Assembly: GCF_004827385.1 (NCBI RefSeq)
Contig: NZ_SRXN01000005.1
Coordinates: 124,001 to 188,000, forward strand
Direction of reading: 5' to 3'
Source: Ensifer sp. MPMI2T
Lineage (GTDB): Bacteria; Pseudomonadota; Alphaproteobacteria; Rhizobiales; Rhizobiaceae
Length of the DNA: 64,000 bases
Part shown: piece by piece, positions 37,755-46,796 of the stretch
How the letters are laid out: each line of letters begins with the position of its first letter
Numbering within the stretch: position 1 is the stretch's first letter
Notes under the pieces: model-generated
Told to the model about the DNA's origin: nothing
Database searches by the model: none
The model's input: only the letters and a program-made list of their open reading frames with translations
Made by a program: the position numbers and the translations under genes

Positions 37755-38666
37755 ATGGAAAGACCGCAATTGCCGCAGGGGCTGCCTGCTGACATCGAAG
37801 ACAAGAAGGCCGAGGCAAAGGCCTGGTTCGAAAGCCTGCGCAACACGATCTGCGCGACCTTCGAAACGCTCGAGGACGACTTGGCCGGACCGCTCTCCGA
37901 CCAGCCGCCGGGCCGCTTCGTCGGCAAGGACTGGCTGCGCGAGGGGGGAGCCGGCGGCGGCGGCCGTATGTCGATGATGGAAGGTCGCGTCTTCGAAAAG
38001 GTCGGCGTCCACACATCGACCGTCTACGGCGAATTTTCGCCCGAGTTTCGCGACCAGATCCCGGGAGCGAGCGAGGATCCGCGTTTCTGGGCGTCCGGCA
38101 TTTCGCTGATCGCCCATCCGGTCAACCCCAACGTCCCCGCCGTGCATATGAACACCCGAATGGTCGTGACGACCAGTCACTGGTTCGGCGGCGGCGCCGA
38201 CCTCACGCCCGTTCTCGATCGTCGGCGCGTGATGACCGATCCGGATACGATGCTCTTCCACCGGGCGATGGAGATCACCTGCAGCCGCCACGCAGTCGCG
38301 GATCACGCGAAGTTCAAGGCATGGTGCGACGAATATTTCTTCCTGAAACACAGGAACGAACCGCGGGGCACCGGCGGCATCTTTTACGACTGGCTGCACT
38401 CGTCGGATGAACTCGGCGGCTGGCAGGCGGATTTCGCCTTTACCCGCGACGTCGGCAAGGCCTTTTCTCTCGTCTATCCGAAAATTGTGCGCGCGAACTT
38501 CAATACCCCATGGACGGAAGAGGATCGTGACGAGCAGCTGGTCCGTCGCGGGCGTTACGTCGAATTCAACCTGCTCTACGACCGCGGCACGATTTTCGGC
38601 CTAAAGACCGGCGGAAACGTCGAATCTATCCTCTCCTCCCTGCCCCCGGTTGTGCGCTGGCCTTGA
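37755..38666 (+). CDS. hemF: Oxygen-dependent coproporphyrinogen III oxidase
   Basis: 303 residues. HemF converts coproporphyrinogen III to protoporphyrinogen IX with O2 in haem synthesis. Signatures: [43 protein letters not shown] and [20 protein letters not shown]. The length is normal and the catalytic region is intact. ATG 37755 is used. It is a single-gene unit followed by a RIME-like repeat. Confidence 0.98.
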   Translation: MERPQLPQGLPADIEDKKAEAKAWFESLRNTICATFETLEDDLAGPLSDQPPGRFVGKDWLREGGAGGGGRMSMMEGRVFEKVGVHTSTVYGEFSPEFRDQIPGASEDPRFWASGISLIAHPVNPNVPAVHMNTRMVVTTSHWFGGGADLTPVLDRRRVMTDPDTMLFHRAMEITCSRHAVADHAKFKAWCDEYFFLKHRNEPRGTGGIFYDWLHSSDELGGWQADFAFTRDVGKAFSLVYPKIVRANFNTPWTEEDRDEQLVRRGRYVEFNLLYDRGTIFGLKTGGNVESILSSLPPVVRWP

Positions 38667-38684
38667 CGCCAAGCGGGCGTCGCC

Positions 38685-38743
38685 AGAGCGCCGCGCGTCC
38701 AATCGAACGCGCAAAGGTCGCTGTCGGACTTTGCATTGCTATA
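38685..38743. repeat. RIME-like repeat (right palindrome)
   Basis: AGAGCGCCGCGCGTCC...ACGCGCAAAGGTCGCTGT followed by GGACTTTGCATTGCTATAG, the same block as at 13782-13824 and 61234-61277. It lies between hemF and the BON gene. Confidence 0.8.
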
Positions 38744-38817
38744 GCGTCGAGCGAGACCGCCTGAACAAATTCCCGCGACCGGCGTTCTTTCCGCGAGAGG
38801 GAGAGGAGGACCGGCGC

Positions 38818-39096
38818 ATGATTTTCAAGAAACGGACTTTCTTCGGCGACGCGCCGGAGAGACAACCGGCCGAGCACCCCGCTGAACTCGAACGTCGCGT
38901 CGCGCACTATCTTGCGGTCTCGCCGGGGTTCGACGCGATCGACGTCACCGTGACGTGCACGGGCAACACCGTCGTGCTCGGCGGAACGGTGGCAACCAGC
39001 GAGGAAGTCGCCCGCGTGGAGGAAGCGGCGGCTGCCGTCGAGGGCGTTGCCGAGGTGATCAATCACATCGAGATTTCGAAAGTCGGCACAGGCTGA
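38818..39096 (+). CDS. BON-domain protein
   Basis: 92 residues. Nearly the whole protein is one BON domain: ELERRVAHYLAVSPGFDAIDVTVTCTGNTVVLGGTV...AAAAVEGVAEVINHIEI. BON domains occur in envelope and osmotic-stress proteins and may bind phospholipid. No signal peptide is seen, so this copy may be cytoplasmic. The start has an excellent GAGAGGAGGA site. Confidence 0.88.
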   Translation: MIFKKRTFFGDAPERQPAEHPAELERRVAHYLAVSPGFDAIDVTVTCTGNTVVLGGTVATSEEVARVEEAAAAVEGVAEVINHIEISKVGTG

Positions 39097-39157
39097 ACGG
39101 CGCGCCAACCGGGCCGTCACGCGCGTAATTGGACGGCGAAGAACTGAACTTCGGCGC

Positions 39158-39772
39158 TCAGATGGAGTTGAGGGTCCAGGCGACGATCTCCGCGGCGACC
39201 TGGGCAAAGGCTGCATCGAGCGCAGCGACGAAGGCGGGGTTGTTCGCGCCTTGCACGGGTACGCTTGCGCGGAAAGCCCTTTGCGTCCGGACAGTGCCGT
39301 CGCGATCGTTGAGCAGCTTGGCAAAGATCTCCACGACTGCCGTATTCGCCCCTTCCGTGGAGATCTCGAAAGAGCGGATTTCGTTGATGAGCTGGTAATC
39401 GATCGCGAGGCCCTGTCCCGGCTTGCCGACGCCGCCCACCTTCCCGGTATTGTCGAAGGTCTGGACGAGCTTGTCCTGGACCATCCTCGGGAGCCGGTCG
39501 CCCCACTGCGCGTTGGCGAGATATTGCAGTTCTGACCTCGACAGCCGGATTACGATCCGATCGTTATTGATAGTCTGGAGCGCGGTCGGCTCAGGCACGA
39601 GGATCTGCCTCTTGGTCGACGCCTGCCCTTTAACAATGGGTGCCGTTGCAAGACTGAAGGTATCGTTGACGGCGGCGCGCGTACCGCAACCCGCGAGCGC
39701 AATGGCTAATGAAAAGATTACGGCAGACCGGGTCGCCCTCCCCCTACGCACTACAAGCCCCCGAAAATCCAT
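39158..39772 (-). CDS. ABC-type transport auxiliary lipoprotein (PqiC-like)
   Basis: 204 residues from ATG 39772. A lipoprotein signal with lipobox LALAGC (Cys near 28) is clear. The mature domain (IVIRLSRSELQYLANAQWGDRLPRMVQDKLVQTFDNTG) matches the auxiliary lipoproteins found with MCE lipid transporters. Longer starts to 39877 would overlap the MCE gene. It is last in the Mla-type operon and probably sits at the outer membrane as the terminal element. Confidence 0.82.
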   Translation of the reverse strand: MDFRGLVVRRGRATRSAVIFSLAIALAGCGTRAAVNDTFSLATAPIVKGQASTKRQILVPEPTALQTINNDRIVIRLSRSELQYLANAQWGDRLPRMVQDKLVQTFDNTGKVGGVGKPGQGLAIDYQLINEIRSFEISTEGANTAVVEIFAKLLNDRDGTVRTQRAFRASVPVQGANNPAFVAALDAAFAQVAAEIVAWTLNSI

Positions 39773-39854
39773 ACTGCCAATATCCCCATCCACTCCGGCG
39801 CAATCCAGTCTACCCGTCGGGTGCATGCCGTTTGCAACACTCGATCGACGCGAA

Positions 39855-41225
39855 TCACCGCCGCGTGCGGCCATCATACTGCTTTACCGTTTCGCCCCCG
39901 AAAAGCAGCCTCTGCGGATTTCTATCGAAGTTTGAAATCGTGCTCTCCAGGCCCTGCACCGTACGGCGGGTCTCGGTGACCAGCGCCTCCACGTCGCGCA
40001 ATCCCGAATTCGAGAAGCGCTTCAGGTTCTCAGCGATCGGACCGATTTGCGCATTTAGGTTGTCGGCCATCCGGCGGAACGCCTCGAGCGTCGAACGCGC
40101 CTGGGCGGAAAGCGACGGTGCGTTGGCATCACCCAGGAAGCCATCGATTTTCACCAAAATGCCGTCGACCCGGTTCGATGCTGCGTTGAGCTTGTTCGAC
40201 ATCTGGGTGAAATCGGAAATCGTCTGATCGATATCCTCCTGGCGCGCAGATATCTTCGCCGCGAAATCCGATATCCGCGCGACGGTCTGGCGAGCTTCGG
40301 CACTCGCGGCAGAGATATCATTGACGACCAGTTCGACCTTCTGGGTATCGACCGATGCGATCAGCGTATCGACGCGCTTCAGCGTCTGCTGGGCGTTCCG
40401 GCCTACCTCTTGATAGGTTTCCACGGTCCGCCGGAAAGCGGCGATTGTCTCGGAAACGCCGCCGGAGGCGTTCTTGAGGTCATTGCTCACCTGTTCGACA
40501 TTGCTGACGATGCGGTCGATCTTCTTCGGGTCCACCGACTTGATCAACGCGTCGGCGCCCGCAAGCGTCGTGTCGAGCTTCTTGGACGCGGCGCTGACTG
40601 TTGTCGAGAGTTCCCCGACACTCTTCAGGAAATCGTCGATCGCGCCGGAATTGTCGGCAAGCGACTTGGAAAAGCGCTCTGCATTGCCGATCGTCGTCGT
40701 AAGCGGGCCGCGTACGTCCGTGACGAAGCCCTGTATGTCGCCAATGGCGCTATTTGCGCGGTCGAGGATCGCGTCCGCGGTCGCCAGCAGGCTGGTAACG
40801 CTCGACTGATCGGCGAGGATCCGCGCCTGCGTTCCGTTTTCAAGGGCGGTTTTCAGGATGTTCTCGTCGCCCTTGTTGCCGCCACTGAGCTCAATGTACG
40901 CGGCGCCGGTCAAACCCTGCACCTCGAGGGTAGCCCTGGTGGATTTCAGCACGGGCGCGTCGGCGGAAACCTCGGTGATGGCGAGCGAAAAGCGAGGATC
41001 GTTCGCATCGATCGCGAGGTTGCGGACGGTGCCGACGTTGATGCCGTTGAATCGCACCGGGGAGCCGACCGAAAGGCCATTGGCCGAGCCCGGGATATTG
41101 ACGATCAGCTCGACCATCTGGCCGCTTCGCCCATACTGTGACATCCAGTAGACGAATCCGAATGCGGCCGCGATGACGAGCACGGTGAAGAAGCCGACAA
41201 TGGCATAGTTCGCTTTGGTTTCCAT
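39855..41225 (-). CDS. MCE-domain (MlaD-like) lipid-transport protein
   Basis: 456 residues. One N-terminal membrane helix (residues about 6-27) is followed by an MCE domain (VNIPGSANGLSVGSPVRFNGINVGTVRNLAID). A long alpha-helical tail of some 280 residues carries repeated heptads. The tail resembles PqiB/LetB-type or rhizobial long MCE proteins that reach across the periplasm. MlaD-type hexamers carry phospholipid between membranes. Start METKANYAIVGF at 41225. Confidence 0.9.
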   Translation of the reverse strand: METKANYAIVGFFTVLVIAAAFGFVYWMSQYGRSGQMVELIVNIPGSANGLSVGSPVRFNGINVGTVRNLAIDANDPRFSLAITEVSADAPVLKSTRATLEVQGLTGAAYIELSGGNKGDENILKTALENGTQARILADQSSVTSLLATADAILDRANSAIGDIQGFVTDVRGPLTTTIGNAERFSKSLADNSGAIDDFLKSVGELSTTVSAASKKLDTTLAGADALIKSVDPKKIDRIVSNVEQVSNDLKNASGGVSETIAAFRRTVETYQEVGRNAQQTLKRVDTLIASVDTQKVELVVNDISAASAEARQTVARISDFAAKISARQEDIDQTISDFTQMSNKLNAASNRVDGILVKIDGFLGDANAPSLSAQARSTLEAFRRMADNLNAQIGPIAENLKRFSNSGLRDVEALVTETRRTVQGLESTISNFDRNPQRLLFGGETVKQYDGRTRR

Positions 41226-41317
41226 GGCTCCGACCACCTTCGCGACTTTAAGCCGCTCACTCACACTGCTTCGACAAGCGGGCTTGCCCGAAGCTTGTCA
41301 CCACGCGCCTGCGAGCA

Positions 41318-42130
41318 TCAGCCATGCTCGCGAACGATCGATCGTGCCCGCTTGCCTCGGAAATAGGACTTCACCCATGGCTCTTCACAGGCGAGCATAT
41401 CCTCGATCGTGCCGGAAACCAGAACGCGCTTCTTTCCGAGAACCGCAATCCGGTCACAGACCGAAAACAGGCTGTCCAGATCGTGAGTCACCATATACAC
41501 GGTCAATCCAAGCGTGTCGCGCAACTTGGCAATCAACTCGTCGAACTCCGCGGCACCGATCGGATCGAGACCTGAGGTCGGCTCGTCGAGAAAGACGAGA
41601 TCCGGATCGAGCGCGAGAGCGCGTGCAAGTGCGGCACGCTTTATCATACCGCCAGACAGCTCGGAGGGATACTTATCCGCGGCCTCCGGCGCGAGCCCCA
41701 CCAATTCGACCTTGAGCCGCGCAAGCTCGTCCATCAGGTCCTGCGGCAGATCGAGATATTCGCGCATTGGCACCTGGATATTCTCACGCACCGTCAAGGC
41801 GGAAAAGAGCGCGCCATGCTGGAAAAGAACGCCGAGCCGCATGTCGAGTGCCATGCGATCGATCTCGCTCATCTTGTCGTATTCGGCTCCGAGGATCTCG
41901 ATCGTGCCGGAGCGCTTCGGCAAGAGTCTCAGCACTGTGCGCATCAGCACCGACTTGCCGGTACCGGACGCGCCGACGAAACCCAGAATCTCGCCGCGCA
42001 GCACGTCGAGATTGAGCTTGTCGAGAACGATGTTCTCACCGAAACCGACCGTAAGGTCGCGAACGGAAAGCACGGCTTCGCGCCGTCCCGCCGCGTTATC
42101 CGATTGCTTTTCCATGACTGCGTGAACCAT
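41318..42130 (-). CDS. mlaF: Mla-type ABC transporter ATPase
   Basis: 270 residues. Walker A GASGTGKS, signature LSGGMIKRAALARA, Walker B DLVFLDEPTSGLD and the switch His in MVTHDLDSLF are all present. The signature with GGMxKR is typical of MlaF. It energises lipid transfer by the permease encoded next to it. ATG 42130 may be preceded or replaced by ATG 42115 (MEKQSDN). Confidence 0.93.
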   Translation of the reverse strand: MVHAVMEKQSDNAAGRREAVLSVRDLTVGFGENIVLDKLNLDVLRGEILGFVGASGTGKSVLMRTVLRLLPKRSGTIEILGAEYDKMSEIDRMALDMRLGVLFQHGALFSALTVRENIQVPMREYLDLPQDLMDELARLKVELVGLAPEAADKYPSELSGGMIKRAALARALALDPDLVFLDEPTSGLDPIGAAEFDELIAKLRDTLGLTVYMVTHDLDSLFSVCDRIAVLGKKRVLVSGTIEDMLACEEPWVKSYFRGKRARSIVREHG

Positions 42131-42142
42131 GTTCCGTCCGCC

Positions 42143-43297
42143 TCAGAAGTCGATTGCCGCATAGAACATGGCGAACAATCCGTCGATAAGGATCACCACG
42201 AAGATCGATTTGACGACCGACGAGGTCACGCGACGTCCAAGTGACTCGGCACTGCCGCCGACCTTGAGGCCCTCGACGGCGGCAACGACTCCGATGATAA
42301 GCGCCATGAACGGCGCCTTGATCATGCCCGCCGCGACCGACGAGAAGTCGACGGCTTCCTGCAGTCGCGACAGGAAGGTCGGGATCGTGATACCCGAGTA
42401 GCTCCAGGCAACGAGGGCGGCACCGATCAGCGCCGCGAAGTTCGCGATGATCGTCAGGAGCGGCAGCGCGATCGTCAGCGCCACCAGGCGCGGAAAGACC
42501 AGAACGCCGACGGGGCTCAGGCCCATCACCTTCAGCGCGTCCACCTCTTCGCGCATCTTCATCGAGCCGATTTCGGCGGTGATCGCACTGCCGGATCGGC
42601 CGGCAATCATGATTGCGGTCAAGAGCACGCCGATTTCGCGCAACTGCAGAATGCCGACGAGATCGACGACGAAGATCTCGGCGCCGAACGACCTGAGCTG
42701 GAAGGCCCCCTGCTGCGCGATGATGGCGCCGATCAGAAACGACATGAGCGTGATGATCGGCACCGCCATGACGCCCATGCGGTCGATCTGATGCACGATC
42801 GCCGCCGGCGAAACGCCCGCGTGGCGTCCAAGCTTCAACTGAGCGCCGCGGACGGCCGAGCCAAGAATGAACATCGCGGCGACCGTGTCGGTCCAGATAG
42901 ACACTGTTAGCTCGCCGATCGGCGCAAACAGCCGCTGGAAAAGCGGAGGCCTCGTAGTGTCGCGTTCCGGCGGGCGCAACTTTTCCGGAAGCGCCTGTAC
43001 GAGTTCGACATAACGCTGGCCGCCGCTCGCGAAATGCACTTCCGCACCCGCCTGGCCGCCAATACCGTTCATGAAGCGGCGGATGATCCACGCGCCCGCC
43101 GTATCCATCGCCGTGACGCCGGAAAAATCGAACTCGTGCCGTCCCCCCGAGGGGCTACCAAGCTTCTTTAGCTTCGCGGCCATCGCCTCGGCTGTCTCAT
43201 GTCGCCAGTTGCCGCTGAAGACATAGCGCCGGCCTTGTGCGCCGGCGCTCTCCTCGAGCGTAACATCTGCAACGATCTGGGATTGGGAATGCGTCAC
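42143..43297 (-). CDS. mlaE: Mla-type permease with fused STAS domain
   Basis: 384 residues. The first 120 or so form a STAS domain (HEFDFSGVTAMDTAGAWIIRR), equivalent to the separate MlaB of E. coli. The rest is an MlaE permease with about five helices and the conserved EIGVLLTAIMIAGRSGSAITAEIGSM. A fused MlaB-MlaE is known in several alphaproteobacteria. It is first in the operon mlaE-mlaF-mlaD-lipoprotein; no MlaC or MlaA gene is seen nearby. Confidence 0.93.
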   Translation of the reverse strand: MTHSQSQIVADVTLEESAGAQGRRYVFSGNWRHETAEAMAAKLKKLGSPSGGRHEFDFSGVTAMDTAGAWIIRRFMNGIGGQAGAEVHFASGGQRYVELVQALPEKLRPPERDTTRPPLFQRLFAPIGELTVSIWTDTVAAMFILGSAVRGAQLKLGRHAGVSPAAIVHQIDRMGVMAVPIITLMSFLIGAIIAQQGAFQLRSFGAEIFVVDLVGILQLREIGVLLTAIMIAGRSGSAITAEIGSMKMREEVDALKVMGLSPVGVLVFPRLVALTIALPLLTIIANFAALIGAALVAWSYSGITIPTFLSRLQEAVDFSSVAAGMIKAPFMALIIGVVAAVEGLKVGGSAESLGRRVTSSVVKSIFVVILIDGLFAMFYAAIDF

Positions 43298-43325
43298 GTG
43301 ATCTTGGTCTTCCCGGTTGGCCCTT

Positions 43326-43420
43326 GCATAATTCCTTAAACCAGATTCGATTTAAGGACCAAATTGTACAGAAATTCAAAGTCGTAAAGCGCGTTTTGTG
43401 CGACTGAAAAGCTACACTGC
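43326..43420. repeat. RIME-like element, diverged
   Basis: Left palindrome TTCCTTAAACCAGATTCGA-TTTAAGGACC and a worn right block AAGCGCGTTTTGTGCGACTGAAAAGCTACACTGC. It lies between the divergent Mla operon and the epimerase gene, in their promoter region. Confidence 0.7.
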
Positions 43421-43504
43421 TCAAAAGAGTTCCATAAGAAGACGTAGAACGTCATAGCGGGTGATTGTGGAGATGTCGCCCATCAACCCGGCGGAGAAGA
43501 TCAA

Positions 43505-44488
43505 ATGCCACTTTCCCTCACCGCAACCGTCCAACACTTTCCGATCGCCGGCGCCTTTACGATTTCCCGCGGCTCGAAAACGACGGCGAGCGTCATCACC
43601 TGCGAGATCAGCGACGGCCAGGTGACCGGCTGGGGAGAATGCGTACCCTACGCCCGCTATGGTGAATCGCTCGAATCGGTTCTGGCTGCCATCGAGTCTT
43701 TGCGCTTGTCGATCGAAGCCGGCTTGACGCGCGCTGATCTCCAGAAGGCGATGTCGCCTGGCGCCGCCCGCAACGCGGTCGACTGCGCGCTTTGCGACTT
43801 GGAAGCGAAGCAAAGCGGCAAGCGCGTCCATGAACTGGCCGGCATTGCCGCTCCCGGCCCTCTGACGACCGCCTACACGCTCTCCCTCGGCGAACCGGAG
43901 GAGATGATGAAGCAGGCACAAAAATATTCCCATCGCGCGCTGTTGAAGGTGAAGGTCGGCACGGCCGACGATACAGCGCGCATTCGCGCCGTGCGCCAAG
44001 GCGCGCCGAAAAGCAACATCATCCTCGACGCGAACGAAGGCTGGACGGAGGAGAATCTTGCTACTCATTTCGCCACCTGCGCGGAAAACAGCATCTCTCT
44101 CATCGAGCAGCCGTTGCCGGCAGGGCGGGATCAAGCGCTCGCGTCGATCGCGCGCCCGGTTCCGGTCTGCGCCGACGAAAGTGTGCACGGAACAGACGAT
44201 CTCGAGGGATTGGCCGGACGCTACGATGCCGTCAACATCAAGCTCGACAAGACCGGCGGGCTGACCGAGGCGCTCCGCATGCGCGCCGCAGCCGAGGCGC
44301 TGGGACTTAGGATCATGGTCGGCTGCATGGTCGGCAGTTCGCTCGCCATGGCGCCGGCGATGCTCGTCGCGCAAGGTGTCGATTTCGTCGATCTCGACGG
44401 CCCGCTCCTGCTTGCAGAAGATCGCAAGCCGGGCCTGCGCTACGAGGCCTCCCTCGTCTTTCCGCCCGAGGCCAGCCTCTGGGGTTGA
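43505..44488 (+). CDS. Enolase-superfamily dipeptide epimerase
   Basis: 327 residues, muconate-lactonising-enzyme subgroup. Catalytic residues visible are the KxK in LLKVKVG (near 150), the metal ligands in DANEGW, IEQPLP and CADESVH, and the second base Lys in NIKLDKTGG. This pattern fits L-Ala-D/L-Glu epimerases used in murein peptide recycling; a related branch racemises N-acetyl-glutamate. Its 3' end overlaps the convergent MFS gene by 49 bases. Confidence 0.88.
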   Translation: MPLSLTATVQHFPIAGAFTISRGSKTTASVITCEISDGQVTGWGECVPYARYGESLESVLAAIESLRLSIEAGLTRADLQKAMSPGAARNAVDCALCDLEAKQSGKRVHELAGIAAPGPLTTAYTLSLGEPEEMMKQAQKYSHRALLKVKVGTADDTARIRAVRQGAPKSNIILDANEGWTEENLATHFATCAENSISLIEQPLPAGRDQALASIARPVPVCADESVHGTDDLEGLAGRYDAVNIKLDKTGGLTEALRMRAAAEALGLRIMVGCMVGSSLAMAPAMLVAQGVDFVDLDGPLLLAEDRKPGLRYEASLVFPPEASLWG

Positions 44489-45660
44489 AGATACCAGCCG
44501 GCGAAAGCGAAACAGCAGCCGGTAAAAGCGACGGCCGACATCGAATAGAAGCCGTTGACGCCGAACCAGGCGTAGAAATAGCCCGAAAGAAACGTGAAAA
44601 TCGCCGTGAAGAAGCCGGTGTAGAAGAAATAGAGGCCCTGTGCTGAAGCCTCCTGCTCTTCCGCAACCCTCTCCACCAGCTTGTGCTGCATGCCCGTGTG
44701 CATGATCGCATAGGTGAAGGCGTGGAAACACTGCAGGATGAAATAGCCGGAAAAGCCGAGACCCATCGGGAAGATCAACCAGCGCACGACGGCAAGTCCG
44801 CAGCCGGAGAAGATCATCGACCATACGCTGAAGCGCCGGATGATGGCCTTCGCAAAAATGAACATCAACACTTCTGCTGCCACGCCGGCGCTCCAGAGAG
44901 CTCCGATCTGCGTGCCGCTGTAGCCGATATGCTGCCAGTAGATGGCCGAGAAGGCGAAGAGCATGGCATGGCTGCTGTTGACCAGCGTGACGCCGATCAG
45001 CAGCAACTGGAGGTCGGGCTGGCGCAGCGATTTCGGCGGCGGCTCAGTCAGCGCGGTGATCGGTGAAGGGCGGCGCGGCCGGCCGACGCGCGGGGCCGCC
45101 AAAGCCATGAGGATCATCAGTCCGAAGCCCACGGCCATCGCCGGCAAAACCATTGGGCCGCCAAATCTGCCGATCATCCAGCCGCCCAGCATGGTCGCAC
45201 CGATAAAGGCGACAGATCCCCAGACGCGCATGTGAGCATAGTCGAAGCCCCAGCGCCTCACGCCCGAAAGCGCGATCGCTTCGACGATCGGCACATACGG
45301 CGAATAGACCGCCGATTGCAGCGCGTAGACGAGGAGCACCGGCCAGAAGCTCTGCGCGTAGAAAAGGATGAAGGCCGTCGCGAGGGACAGCACGGCCGAC
45401 CAGATCAGCACGATCACACGCTCGCCAATCCGATCCGCAAGCAAACCGGCGAGCGGCGCGGTAATGACGCGAATGAACATCGGGACGGCAAGAACGACGC
45501 CGATCTCGAAATCGGTCATCGACAGCGTGCTGAGCCAGACCGGAAAATACGGCATGGCGAAGCCGTTGACGATCAACGGCGCACAAAAGAGCAGCGCTAT
45601 GCGGAGCGCAAAACGACGCGGCGGAGGCCCCACATTCGAGGGGGCGGATGAGGGAATCAT
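44440..45660 (-). CDS. MFS permease (LacY/HcaT-like)
   Basis: 406 residues with 12 predicted helices. Seen: FCAPLIVNGFAMPYFPVWL in helix 1, GLLADRIGERVIVLI as the loop-2 motif, and FSAIYWQHIGYSGTQIGALW in helix 7, all typical of the phenylpropionate-permease/LacY-like group. The start MIPSSAPSNV at 45660 is preferred over 45717. Substrate unknown; the overlap with the epimerase gene may be regulatory or chance. Confidence 0.85.
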   Translation of the reverse strand: MIPSSAPSNVGPPPRRFALRIALLFCAPLIVNGFAMPYFPVWLSTLSMTDFEIGVVLAVPMFIRVITAPLAGLLADRIGERVIVLIWSAVLSLATAFILFYAQSFWPVLLVYALQSAVYSPYVPIVEAIALSGVRRWGFDYAHMRVWGSVAFIGATMLGGWMIGRFGGPMVLPAMAVGFGLMILMALAAPRVGRPRRPSPITALTEPPPKSLRQPDLQLLLIGVTLVNSSHAMLFAFSAIYWQHIGYSGTQIGALWSAGVAAEVLMFIFAKAIIRRFSVWSMIFSGCGLAVVRWLIFPMGLGFSGYFILQCFHAFTYAIMHTGMQHKLVERVAEEQEASAQGLYFFYTGFFTAIFTFLSGYFYAWFGVNGFYSMSAVAFTGCCFAFAGWYLQPQRLASGGKTREAS

Positions 45661-45774
45661 GGAGTGACCTGATGGCTGTAAGCCATCCTCTAGCACAACC
45701 GCGCCGCCGCTCACCATAAGCTAGTTTTCGCCACAGGCGCGTCGCGAAAAGCAGCGGGAGAAATGAGAACGGGG

Positions 45775-46620
45775 TTAGGCGGCCTGCGGCGCGAGGACGC
45801 GCGCCAACATCTTTTCGGCCTCGTCGGAGCTCTCCACCTCGATCGTGCCGCCGCGCATCCGGTGCCAGGTGATAAGCTCCATCCTGCCGTCGTAATGCTC
45901 CGCGATCGCGGTGCAGCTTTCGACCCAGTCGCCAGTGTTGATGTAGCGGACGTCGCCGATGTCCTCGATCACCGCGTGGTGAATATGGCCGCAGATGACG
46001 CCCTGCGCATCGTGACGGCGCGCCTCCTCGGCGACGACCTTCTGGAACTCGCCGATGAAATTCACCGCGTGCTTGACCTGCAGCTTTGCCCAGGAGGAGA
46101 ACGACCAGTACGGCATGCCGAGACGGCGGCGGATCGCCGCCAGCCCGATATTGATGGCGATCGCCATGTCGTAGGCCCAGTCGCCGAGATAGGCGAGCAC
46201 GCGCGCATTGCGCACCACGACGTCGAATTCGTCGCCATGCAGGACGAGATAGTTGCGCCCGTCCGCGGCTTTGTGCATGTGGCGCTGGGCCACCTCGATG
46301 CCGCCGAAATGCACGCCCGGGAAATCGCGCATGAACTCATCATGGTTGCCGGGAATGTAGATGATGCGGGAACCTTTGCGGGCCTTGCGCAACAGCTTCT
46401 GAACCACGTCGTTACAGGGTTGCGGCCAATACCAGCTGCGCTTCAGGCGCCAGCCATCGACGATATCGCCGACGAGGATGATGGTTTCCGCCTCGTGATG
46501 GCGCAAGAAGTCGAGCAGGTAATCGGTCTTCGCCGCCTTGGAGCCCAAGTGGACGTCGGAGATGAAGAGCGTCCGCAGTTTCCGAACCGAGTTCTGTTGG
46601 GATACCGATGCCGCGGTCAT
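45775..46620 (-). CDS. LpxH-like metallophosphoesterase
   Basis: 281 residues. The calcineurin-like motifs are FISDVHLGS, ILVGDIVDGW, YIPGNHDEFMRD, LHGDEFD and GHIHHAV, giving two metal sites. The protein resembles UDP-2,3-diacylglucosamine hydrolases of lipid A synthesis but is longer; alphaproteobacteria often use LpxI for that step, so the substrate is unproven. Start MTAASVSQQ at 46620 with GAGG upstream. Confidence 0.8.
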   Translation of the reverse strand: MTAASVSQQNSVRKLRTLFISDVHLGSKAAKTDYLLDFLRHHEAETIILVGDIVDGWRLKRSWYWPQPCNDVVQKLLRKARKGSRIIYIPGNHDEFMRDFPGVHFGGIEVAQRHMHKAADGRNYLVLHGDEFDVVVRNARVLAYLGDWAYDMAIAINIGLAAIRRRLGMPYWSFSSWAKLQVKHAVNFIGEFQKVVAEEARRHDAQGVICGHIHHAVIEDIGDVRYINTGDWVESCTAIAEHYDGRMELITWHRMRGGTIEVESSDEAEKMLARVLAPQAA

Positions 46621-46796
46621 GCGAGCCTCGTCTTGGTTGATCCTTTTCACGCTCGTCAAAACCAGACTCGTGTTTCAGGAAGATGACACGGCATTCGCGT
46701 GCGACAAATCGGGCGTCGGAAATGAGCCAGAGCATAACTGTACGCCGCCCGCAATTCATGCCAAAAGGCCCCGATCAAGAACAAGGAATGCAAGGC

